Of a stretch of 46,441 bases of DNA, positions 17,111 through 23,126 are shown one piece after another. A model generated the notes under the pieces. It saw nothing but the letters and a program-made list of their open reading frames with translations. It was not told the DNA's origin and did no database searches. Every line of letters starts with the position of its first letter. Within the stretch, counting starts at the first letter, position 1. Source of the stretch: an uncultured Mycobacterium sp. (GTDB lineage: Bacteria > Actinomycetota > Actinomycetes > Mycobacteriales > Mycobacteriaceae). The DNA is taken from positions 1 to 46,441 of the forward strand of contig FLQS01000046.1 in NCBI GenBank assembly GCA_900078375.1. Reading direction: 5' to 3'. A program made the translations under genes and the position numbers.

Positions 17111-17345
17111 GGTTGTTCTCCGTTTCAGAAGGTGTTGAGTGCGCCGGTTAGCGCTGGTGTGGGTGCAATGGGGTGAGGGTGGGCTGTCCAGGGCGAAGAG
17201 TCCGGTGGTGGTGCCGGCGGATGTGTGGCCCGCGAGCGGCAGCGAGCTGATAGGGCCGCGCATGTCCTCCGCCGCCGGCATCGGCGCCGGGCGTCCCTGG
17301 ACAGGTCGGGCCCCCGGCCCATTACGCTGCACACCCCTGCTGATT
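17111..17345 (-). promoter_or_regulatory. Structured leader module 2
   Basis: A copy of module 1 with a -10-like TAATGG (17319-17324). P1 has changed to CTGTCCAGGG (17184-17193) paired with CCCTGGACAG (17295-17304): both strands changed together at two positions relative to module 1, keeping all 10 pairs. P2 (17210-17220 with 17272-17282) has one A-C mismatch that also turns an internal GTG into ATG. The GAAGAGTCCG segment and the 24-nt block before the start are conserved. Confidence 0.75.
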
Positions 17346-17441
17346 GCTCAAAGGTGAGTGGCGGCAGTCAGTTCCGCCGTAGGCGGGACTCTGCGTCGGT
17401 CGCACGGGGTGCGCCGCGACTACGGGGCCGGTGGCCGGAAC

Positions 17442-17491
17442 AAAAAGGGGGCCTCGCCGACCACTCGGTGGTGAGTAGTCAACGAGGCCCC
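17442..17491 (-). terminator. Intrinsic terminator after unit 3
   Basis: On the minus strand GGGGCCTCG (from 17491-17483) pairs with CGAGGCCCC (17456-17448), followed directly by five T residues (A-run 17442-17446 on the plus strand). It sits just past the stop of the 17503-17826 gene and is a textbook rho-independent terminator. Confidence 0.85.
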
Positions 17492-17502
17492 ACGGTGGCG
17501 CG

Positions 17503-17826
17503 TTAGTGCGGTGGCAGGGCGTCGAGGATCAGCTGTGCGAGTTCCTCGCCGTTGGGTAGCGGGAGTCGATCGGCGGCGGCGCAGATCGCGTCGCATTCGG
17601 CGGAATCGCAGGCGCATTCGGTGTTGGTGGCGCTCTCGTCGGATTGCGCGCTGTCGAGGGCGGCTCCGTCCACGGTGGCGGCGTCGACGATCCAGCTGGT
17701 GCGGTCATCGGAGAGTCGCAGGTATACCCGGACGGACTGCTCGATGTAGTGGGTGCCGTCGTCGGGTTCGTAGGAGTAGCGCGGGGTGTGTCCGTCGCGA
17801 CGCTGGGTGGGCTTGGGGTTGGTCAT
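17503..17826 (-). CDS. Small Cys-rich acidic protein, unknown
   Basis: A 107-residue protein. The N-terminal part is polar (TQRRDGHTPRYSYEPDDGTHYIEQ), the middle looks beta-rich (RVYLRLSDDRTSWIVDAATV), and a cluster of four cysteines (CACDSAECDAIC) follows, which could bind metal. No family is recognised. ATG 17826 is preceded by GAGAGGACC. It is downstream of the DUF4192 gene, separated by a 10-bp perfect hairpin, and ends at a strong terminator, so it is probably the second gene of unit 3. Confidence 0.65.
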   Translation of the reverse strand: MTNPKPTQRRDGHTPRYSYEPDDGTHYIEQSVRVYLRLSDDRTSWIVDAATVDGAALDSAQSDESATNTECACDSAECDAICAAADRLPLPNGEELAQLILDALPPH

Positions 17827-17865
17827 GGTGTGGTCCTCTCTGGACGGGGGTGGGGGTGAATGGGT

Positions 17866-17901
17866 GTGGCCGGCCACCTCGGGTGTGAGGCGGCCGGCCA
17901 C
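17866..17901 (-). terminator. GC hairpin between the two genes of unit 3
   Basis: GTGGCCGGCC (17866-17875) and GGCCGGCCAC (17892-17901) form a perfect 10-bp stem with a 16-nt loop. There is no T-run, so it may be an attenuator or an mRNA-stabilising stem between the DUF4192 gene and the downstream small gene rather than a full terminator. Confidence 0.5.
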
Positions 17902-17922
17902 GTGTTGGGTTGCGCGGACTGG

Positions 17923-18888
17923 TCACTCGGCGGGCGGCTTGGCGGCGAGTTGGGCGAAGAGCTGGCGGAGCTTGGCCGGCGGGAGCGCCGCCTGCACAGC
18001 GGTGTCGAGCAGGGTGACCAGGGTGGTGTCGGGTTGCCCGGCGTCGGCTGCGGTGTGGTGCGCGGCCTCGAGTGCGATGGCGGCGCGCACGGCGTCGTCG
18101 CTGCAGTAGAAGCAGGCGGCAGCGAGGGCGAGTGCTTCGATGCGGGCTCGGCCGCGCAGCTGGCGTGCCAGGTGGGTCCAGACGGTGGCGCCGGTCTGGG
18201 GGTGCTCGGTGCTGACGATGAGCAGGGCGTCACGGTGGGTGATGTTCGCGGTGATGAGCAGGCCGGCGTTGGCGGCCAGTTGCGGTGTGAGGGTGGCGGG
18301 GTCCTCGAACGCGGTGGACATGCCGCGGACGGTGTGGGTAACGAACTCGACGGCATCGGCGTCGACGTCGGGTGCCGGTGCCTGTTCGGTGGGGGTGAAC
18401 TCGCCGGCGATGTCGTCGCGGGTGGCGCGCACGATCCGGCCATGTTCGACGGCCATCAGCAGGCCGACCTCGGAGGTGCGGTAGTCGACGGTGGTTCCGG
18501 TGTCGCCGGTGTCGATGTCGGTCCAGGTGTGGCCTGCCTCGACGTGCGGGGTGTACAGCCGCTTGACGATGCTGGCACCGCGGGCGGTCATATGACGCTG
18601 CGCGGCGTCGAGGTGATCGCCGGCGTGCTTGTCATGCTCGGAGTCGGCGATGGCGATGAGCAGAACGAGCCGCATGCCCCCGCCGGGTTGTTGCAGGGGA
18701 AGGGTGTTGGCCAGTTGGGCGGCGACGTCGAGGGGTTCGTCGATGTCGTAGCGGGCGCTGACGTGGACGGTGTGTCGATCGCCGATGTTGTCCAGGACGA
18801 TCGCGACGATGCTGTTGGTGGGAACGAAGCCGAACAGCGTCGGGGTGACGGCGAGGATGTCGGTGTTGGAGCTCAGGTTGATGCGCAT
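17923..18888 (-). CDS. DUF4192 family protein, leader unit 3
   Basis: A 321-residue cytoplasmic protein with the DUF4192 pattern: an opening strand-turn (LSSNTDILAVTPTLFGFVPTNSIVAIVL), a central RLVLLIAIADSEHD segment, and a helical C-terminal half with AALALAAACFYCSDDAVRAAIALEAA. The family is widespread on actinobacterial chromosomes and plasmids and has no proven function. ATG 18888 follows GGGAGAACAACC and the shared leader. It shares its promoter with the small gene at 17503-17826. Confidence 0.8.
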   Translation of the reverse strand: MRINLSSNTDILAVTPTLFGFVPTNSIVAIVLDNIGDRHTVHVSARYDIDEPLDVAAQLANTLPLQQPGGGMRLVLLIAIADSEHDKHAGDHLDAAQRHMTARGASIVKRLYTPHVEAGHTWTDIDTGDTGTTVDYRTSEVGLLMAVEHGRIVRATRDDIAGEFTPTEQAPAPDVDADAVEFVTHTVRGMSTAFEDPATLTPQLAANAGLLITANITHRDALLIVSTEHPQTGATVWTHLARQLRGRARIEALALAAACFYCSDDAVRAAIALEAAHHTAADAGQPDTTLVTLLDTAVQAALPPAKLRQLFAQLAAKPPAE

Positions 18889-19150
18889 GGTTGTTCTCCC
18901 GTTCGGGTGGTGTTGAGTGCGCCGGTTAGCGCTGGGGTTGGGGGGACCGGCGGGGTGGCGCGCGCAAGCCCGAAGAGTCCGTGGCGGACGGAGCAGGGCT
19001 TTCGGCCCCGGGTCAATCCCCGCGCGCAGCGCCTGGGGGATTGACCACGGTTGGGCCGAAAGGGTCACTCGGCCTGCGTAGTTCGGCGCGGGCGTGGCTG
19101 GCGCGTGACGGGTCCCGGTCGGTCATACTTGGGGCCCAGCTGAACGGTTA
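18889..19150 (-). promoter_or_regulatory. Structured leader module 3 (divergent form)
   Basis: It has the same promoter position (TATGAC, 19122-19127), the same GAAGAGTCC segment and the identical 24-nt block before the start, but its interior is replaced. A perfect 11-bp hairpin (19011-19021 with 19036-19046, GGTCAATCCCC/GGGGATTGACC) sits inside a second stem of 10 bp (18999-19008 with 19053-19062, CTTTCGGCCC/GGGCCGAAAG). An outer helix with a bulge and a mismatch can also form in the P1 position. Sequence is unlike the other three but the layout is comparable. Confidence 0.65.
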
Positions 19151-19254
19151 AAGGTGAGGGGCTACGGATACGGCCGCCGCCAGGTGGCCATCCGCGCCGC
19201 AGGCGCGCTCGGCGGTGGGCCAGTCGTCCCAGCGCGCGATTTCGCGGCCGGACG

Positions 19255-19292
19255 AAAAAAGGGGCCCGCCTGGCGAGTGCCAGACGGACCCC
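19255..19292 (-). terminator. Intrinsic terminator after unit 4
   Basis: On the minus strand a GGGGTCCGTCTGGC stem (from 19292) pairs with GCCAGGCGGGCCCC with few mismatches, followed by six T residues (A-run 19255-19260 on the plus strand). It lies 14 bp past the stop of the 19306-19668 gene. Confidence 0.83.
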
Positions 19293-19305
19293 TGTCCAGG
19301 GGGTG

Positions 19306-19668
19306 CTATTTGTCGCTCGGTGGCGGGTCGGTGTCGATGCCGAGGCCGGCGGCGTTGATGCGGGCTTGGATGGCATCGAGGCTGATCCAGCAGTCGCTGT
19401 AGTCATTCTCGTGGTAGAGCAGTGCCCAGTCTTCCCAGCCGTCGAGGGCGGCATCGACGGCGTCCTCGTCGACGTCAGCTCGGCTGATCGGGATTTCGTG
19501 GAAGTTGTCGGGCCGGCTGTCGTCTGCGATGGCGGCGACGAGTTGGCCAGTGCCGTCGAAGGTTCGGGGGTCGCCAGCCGGGGCGAAGTTCATGCGGAAG
19601 CGCAGTTGCCGTGGGCGTCCTTCGGTGTCGATGAATTGCCAGGCTGATGCGTAGTCCTTGTCGACCAT
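19306..19668 (-). CDS. Conserved small acidic protein, unknown
   Basis: A 120-residue soluble acidic protein (opening MVDKDYASAWQFIDTEGRPR) with beta-rich N-terminal and helical C-terminal halves, and aromatic motifs WEDWALLYHENDYSDCW. I recognise no domain. ATG 19668 follows AAAGGATCACCACC. It is the second gene of unit 4, separated from the first by a 9-bp GC hairpin, and is followed by a strong terminator. Confidence 0.68.
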   Translation of the reverse strand: MVDKDYASAWQFIDTEGRPRQLRFRMNFAPAGDPRTFDGTGQLVAAIADDSRPDNFHEIPISRADVDEDAVDAALDGWEDWALLYHENDYSDCWISLDAIQARINAAGLGIDTDPPPSDK

Positions 19669-19712
19669 GGTGGTGATCCTTTCTGTGGTGAGGATAGAGG
19701 GTTTGATCTGTT

Positions 19713-19743
19713 GGCCGGGCCACCTGAGTACGGCGGCCCGGCC
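19713..19743 (-). terminator. GC hairpin between the two genes of unit 4
   Basis: GGCCGGGCC (19713-19721) and GGCCCGGCC (19735-19743) form a perfect 9-bp stem with a 13-nt loop, located between the two genes of the unit as in unit 3. There is no T-run, so partial termination or mRNA processing is as likely as full termination. Confidence 0.5.
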
Positions 19744-19763
19744 AGAGTTGCTGGGATGGAGGG

Positions 19764-20015
19764 CTATTCGACGGGCGCGGTTGCGGCGATGATGTCTTCG
19801 GCGTCGGCGAGGTAGTACTCGGCGTATTCGCGTTCGCTGGGCTGGCTGGTCGGCTCAAGGAGGACGGTGATGGCGTTGTCGCGGGCTGAGAGGGCGTACC
19901 GGCGGCGACGGTGGGTGTCGTCGGCGTTGACGGCGCTGTGGATGTCTGCGCGGGCCATGGCCAGGCTGTGTGTGGTGCTGAGGGCGACGGCTTCGGCGGC
20001 GAGGATGGCGGTCAT
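19764..20015 (-). CDS. Small helical protein, leader unit 4
   Basis: An 83-residue protein predicted to be almost entirely helical: residues about 5-30 are Ala-rich, 35-52 basic (RRRRYALSARDNAITVLL), and the C-terminus acidic. No family is recognised. ATG 20015 is fixed by the shared leader, although its ribosome site has mutated to GGAC. It is the first gene of unit 4. Confidence 0.66.
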   Translation of the reverse strand: MTAILAAEAVALSTTHSLAMARADIHSAVNADDTHRRRRYALSARDNAITVLLEPTSQPSEREYAEYYLADAEDIIAATAPVE

Positions 20016-20255
20016 GGTTGTTGTCCGTTTCAGAAGGTGTTGAGTGCGCCGGTTAGCGCTGGGGTGCGGGGGAATCGGGTGAGGGTGGGACGTCAACCCC
20101 GAAGAGTCCGGTGGTGGTGCCGGCGGATGTGTGGCCCGCGAGCGGCAGCGAGCTGATGGGGCCGCACATGTCCTCCGCCGCCGGCACCAGCGCCGGGCGT
20201 GGGTTGACGTCTCGGGCCCCCGGCCGATTACGCTTGCGACCCCTGCTAACGGTTT
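20016..20255 (-). promoter_or_regulatory. Structured leader module 4
   Basis: Nearly identical to module 1 outside P1. The -10-like TAATCG is at 20225-20230. P1 here is GACGTCAACCC (20089-20099) paired with GGGTTGACGTC (20201-20211), 11 perfect pairs of a sequence unlike P1 of modules 1 and 2. P2 is perfect (20116-20126 with 20178-20188). The internal 38-codon frame (20053-20169) has the same length as in module 1. Confidence 0.76.
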
Positions 20256-20420
20256 AAAGGTGAGGGGCTGCGGACGGTGGCCGCCGGGAGGCGGCCAGGT
20301 GCGCCGCAGGCGCGATCTCTGACTGCAGCCGGTTGGGGATCGCCAGCCATGGGATCGCCGGGCTGCAGTGAGGCGCTGAGGGCACCGCGCGGAGCGGGCC
20401 GCGGCGGTCATACTGGGCTG

Positions 20421-20564
20421 ATGGAATCCGAATTGGTGCGCGCGCTCGTCGAGGGTGGCGGGACCGCGGCGACGCGGTGTCTGGCGTGGTTGGTCGACGG
20501 CGCCCCGGCTGGGGCCGGGGCGTGTGTCGACGTGGTGTGGCCGGCCGCGCCAGTGGAGTTGTGA
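20421..20564 (+). CDS. Possible 47-residue leaderless small protein
   Basis: ATG 20421 opens a short frame (MESELVRALVEGGGTAATRCLAWLVDG...) ending at TGA 20562-20564, five bases before the end of the convergent protease gene. A CATACT -10-like hexamer 9 bp upstream would give a leaderless transcript, a common mycobacterial arrangement. Codon use is GC3-rich. No homologue is recognised and the frame is short. Confidence 0.35.
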   Translation: MESELVRALVEGGGTAATRCLAWLVDGAPAGAGACVDVVWPAAPVEL

Positions 20565-20568
20565 TCGC

Positions 20569-21234
20569 TCAGGTGAGAATGTCCAGCGCTGCGCGCAGGC
20601 TCGCGAAGCGGCCGTAGCGGCGGCTGGTGTCGGCGCTGGTCTTTTCACCCAGCCAGATCCCGATGATGTGGGCCTGGCCGTCGTCGTCGGTCACCCAGAC
20701 AGGGCCGCCGGAATCTCCGGGGACGCTGGCGGGCATGTCGGTGGTCATGAACTGATCGTCGCCGTAGCGGTAGGCGACGGTGCCGCAGTGCCGGCCGCTG
20801 GAGACACCGAGATGGCAGACGGTCTGGCCAACCTCGATGAGCGGGGTTGGTCCGCCGGCCGCGAAGGTAACGACGTTGGCCGCGGGCCGGGTAGTCACCC
20901 GCGGCCCGAAGTCGATCAGGCCGTAGTCGGGTCCGCCTGAACGTGGTGGTGCGACCACGGTGTTGACGAATCGTCCGGTGGCGCCCGAACTTTCCTGAAC
21001 GACGCGACCTGATTCATCGGTTTGACAGTGCCCTGCGGTAATCGCGTACGCGTCGCCGTTGGTGCCGGTGTAGACGTATCCGGTGGTGCAAAAGGATGCT
21101 GAGCCGTCGTCGGTCACGTAGTCGATGCGGTCGCCGGGACTGATCGTTGTTGGCATGGCCGCCGCGGCGGGGGCCTGGACGAGCAATGAAGCGGCAACCG
21201 CGATGGCGGTGGTGACAACCGTGGTCGGTTTCAT
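20569..21234 (-). CDS. Secreted chymotrypsin-like serine protease
   Basis: A 221-residue exported protein with a signal peptide (1-26, ending APAAAA-M) and a trypsin-fold domain. The catalytic triad is visible: H69 in ITAGHC, D103 in GPDYGLID and S175 in PGDSGGPVW. Cysteines C49/C70 and C140/C150 are placed for two disulfides. This type resembles small secreted actinobacterial S1 proteases; its role on a mobile element may be envelope remodelling or modification of a host protein, which is inference. It stands alone after the nrdH-led operon. Confidence 0.86.
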   Translation of the reverse strand: MKPTTVVTTAIAVAASLLVQAPAAAAMPTTISPGDRIDYVTDDGSASFCTTGYVYTGTNGDAYAITAGHCQTDESGRVVQESSGATGRFVNTVVAPPRSGGPDYGLIDFGPRVTTRPAANVVTFAAGGPTPLIEVGQTVCHLGVSSGRHCGTVAYRYGDDQFMTTDMPASVPGDSGGPVWVTDDDGQAHIIGIWLGEKTSADTSRRYGRFASLRAALDILT

Positions 21235-21280
21235 GGTGAGCAGTTCCTTCTCGCCGGAGATACGTGCGGTGACCTGGTGG

Positions 21281-21454
21281 TCAGGCCGAGCGAAGATGCC
21301 GTTCGACGCTGCGTTCAGCGCGGTTGTTCAGTGCTTCTATCCAGGCGGCGGCCAGAACTGCCGAATGGCCTTGGTGCTGGATGCTGCCGGCAGCGGCGGC
21401 ACCAGCCCGCTGGTCGAGCGTGCCGGCGGACAGAAGGGCGCGGCGCAGGATCAT
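21281..21454 (-). CDS. Small protein, last gene of the nrdH-led operon
   Basis: A 57-residue basic helical protein (MILRRALLSAGTLDQRAGAA...). It is supported by a 4-bp ATGA overlap with the stop of the previous gene, the same junction used one gene earlier. No domain is recognised. Its size and lack of a family make it easy to miss, but the coupling argues that it is translated. Confidence 0.55.
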   Translation of the reverse strand: MILRRALLSAGTLDQRAGAAAAGSIQHQGHSAVLAAAWIEALNNRAERSVERHLRSA

Positions 21455-22065
21455 CGGGCACCGCCGGTGGACAGCTTGGCGGCGGCTTCCCCGCGGCGCC
21501 ACAAGTCGGCGAGTTCTTCGCGGATGAGACCAAATTGGTCGGTGAGCTCGGCACGGTCGATGTCGGTTTCAGCGAGCTGCTGCATGCGTTGACCGAGCGT
21601 GCCGAAGGCACGCCGGTACGCGTCGTCGAGGACCTGGCGGGCCAGGCTGCTGGCCAGCGCGGCACTGATGTTCTGGGTGTAGGCGTCGACGAGGTACAGC
21701 GCGAGCTGCTTGAGCCGTGTATCGGTGGGCGGCTCGTCGGGGCACAGGGCGTGGCGGGCGGAATGGCGTTTGCCGGCGGCCAGGACGCTGACCGGGTCGG
21801 GCTTTTCCTCCTCGTCGACCAGGCGGCGGATCAACTCGTAGGCCCAGCGGGCGACGGGCTTGGCGATCGCGGTGTCGGGCACGAGATCCAGCAGCGGCCG
21901 CGCCTCGTCGGCCGACAGGTAGAGCAGTGCGCCGATGAACTGGTGTTCGGGCTGCCATTGCTGCACAACGCTTTCGGCGAGGAACGCATCGGCTTGCTCG
22001 GGCGTCTCGGCCAGTGAGTCGGCGGCGGGGACCAGGTGCAGGGTGTGGCGAAAGGCGGCGGTCAT
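21451..22065 (-). CDS. DnaB-helicase N-domain-like protein
   Basis: A 204-residue soluble helical protein. Residues about 35-130 (PEHQFIGALLYLSADEARPLLDLV..., ELIRRLVDEEEKPDPVSVLAAG) follow the pattern of the N-terminal domain of DnaB-type replicative helicases, which mediates hexamer and primase contacts. The ATPase domain is missing. It may act as a loader-like or decoy subunit in element replication, which is inference. ATG 22065 overlaps the upstream stop by 4 bp (ATGA), and its own stop overlaps the next start in the same way. Confidence 0.6.
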   Translation of the reverse strand: MTAAFRHTLHLVPAADSLAETPEQADAFLAESVVQQWQPEHQFIGALLYLSADEARPLLDLVPDTAIAKPVARWAYELIRRLVDEEEKPDPVSVLAAGKRHSARHALCPDEPPTDTRLKQLALYLVDAYTQNISAALASSLARQVLDDAYRRAFGTLGQRMQQLAETDIDRAELTDQFGLIREELADLWRRGEAAAKLSTGGAR

Positions 22066-22352
22066 GACGCGGCAGCTCCCGTCAAGTTGTTGGCGGTTGG
22101 GGCGACGGTCACCGTCGCAGTGATGGTGGCGGTGCCCACGCACCTCGGTGGGCCGCCGCCGGCGTCGAGCCGAACAAGGGTGATAACGGCCGGATTCGTT
22201 GCGCTGCAGAGCTGGTCGCTGGTGCGGTGGTCGCCGTGCAGGTAGAGATCAGCCTGGATCGCGTAGTCGAGCAGTGCGCGGCCGGCCTGAGCGGGATCGG
22301 CGTGGGAGGTTGTGCGCGCGCCCTCGTCGGTGGCGATCGTGAGCTGATACAT
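22062..22352 (-). CDS. Small conserved protein in the nrdH-led operon
   Basis: A 96-residue protein with an N-terminal strand-helix unit (MYQLTIATDEGARTTSHADPAQAGRALLDYAIQADLYLHG) and a Thr/Val-rich C-terminus. No family is recognised. It begins 26 bp after the NrdH-like gene and overlaps the next gene by 4 bp, so it is the second cistron of the operon. Confidence 0.6.
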   Translation of the reverse strand: MYQLTIATDEGARTTSHADPAQAGRALLDYAIQADLYLHGDHRTSDQLCSATNPAVITLVRLDAGGGPPRCVGTATITATVTVAPTANNLTGAAAS

Positions 22353-22378
22353 GGCGGCTTCCGGGATGTCTGGTTGGT

Positions 22379-22621
22379 TCAGGCGGCGGTCAGGCTTTTG
22401 AGGGCCTTGAGCCGGTCGGGCCGGAATCCGGCGAAGTGCTCGTTGGGCCCGGCGTACACCACGGGTGCCTGCAGGTATCCCAGAGACATGACGTAATCGC
22501 GCGCCTCATCGTCGGTCGACAAGTCGATCTTCTCGTACGGAATACCCTCTTTATCGAGGACTTTGAATACAGCATTGCACTGCACGCAGGCGGGCTTTGC
22601 GTAAACGGTGATGACGTTCAT
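22379..22621 (-). CDS. nrdH: NrdH-like redoxin
   Basis: An 80-residue glutaredoxin-like protein with the CVQC redox motif near residue 11 and the NrdH signatures DDEARDYVMSLGYLQAPVV and FAGFRPDRLKAL. NrdH proteins have glutaredoxin sequence but accept electrons from thioredoxin reductase and feed class Ib ribonucleotide reductase. ATG 22621 is preferred over the frame's first start because AAGGAG lies 7 bp upstream. The element thus carries a dNTP-supply accessory without the reductase. It heads a four-gene operon with an AT-rich promoter upstream. Confidence 0.9.
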   Translation of the reverse strand: MNVITVYAKPACVQCNAVFKVLDKEGIPYEKIDLSTDDEARDYVMSLGYLQAPVVYAGPNEHFAGFRPDRLKALKSLTAA

Positions 22622-23126
22622 ATCCGTCTCCTTATCGGTGCTGGTCATAGGTCAATTCTATATTCTATTTTAACGGTCAGCAACGCCTCTGCGAAATATT
22701 ATTGGGCAATTTTGGTGTGTTTGTACCGGTTTTTACCGACGTCATGCTGGCGGCTTCCGCGGCAGCTAGCGACATGTTTACGCTCTGCCTCAGGCAGGCG
22801 GTACCGATCGCTTGGTGTCATTCTGCTGACCATTATTTTGGCGCTTCTCGACGCATTTACCAGCGACCGGGAATAAACCGGAGTGCATAGGTCCGGCCGA
22901 AAACTTTCCTTTCCGCGTTAGTCGTGCTCTACGAACAGCACCGGGAAACTTTTCGAGCCGTTTACGGCGGTCACGTGGCCTTGCGCGTAGGTTCTTTCCG
23001 GTCAATGCTGGAATGTGCGAGAAGCTCACGTCGCTACCATTTCTCCGTCCGCCGGCGGTGTCGCGCGCGGGCCGATTCGGGAGTGGGGGTGGTAGGGCCA
23101 GGTCTGGGCCCCACCACCCCGTGCGC
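22622..23126. other. nrdH promoter and leader region; no gene
   Basis: The 505 bp between parB and nrdH include an AT-rich stretch (about 22650-22690) with a likely nrdH promoter: minus-strand TTGCTG, then TAGAAT about 17 bp on. A hairpin lies at 22898-22955. No open frame looks coding. Composition is clearly lower in GC than the flanks. Confidence 0.5.
22898..22955 (-). repeat. Hairpin with a symmetrical mismatch upstream of nrdH
   Basis: CGAAAAcTTTCC (22898-22909) pairs with GGAAAcTTTTCG (22944-22955): 6 and 5 pairs around one C-C mismatch. Inside it GTGCT (22924-22928) pairs with AGCAC (22937-22941). The design, two short helices around one mismatch, recurs in the parB leader. Confidence 0.55.

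Noticed and set aside
16385..20255. CRISPR array as an explanation for the repeated blocks
   Set aside because: Only four copies exist, each over 200 bp, spaced by genes; there are no short regular repeats with unique spacers.
16385..20255. Leader modules as insertion sequences or MITEs
   Set aside because: There are no terminal target duplications, every copy is in the same orientation directly before a start codon, and three of them change P1 in a compensatory way.
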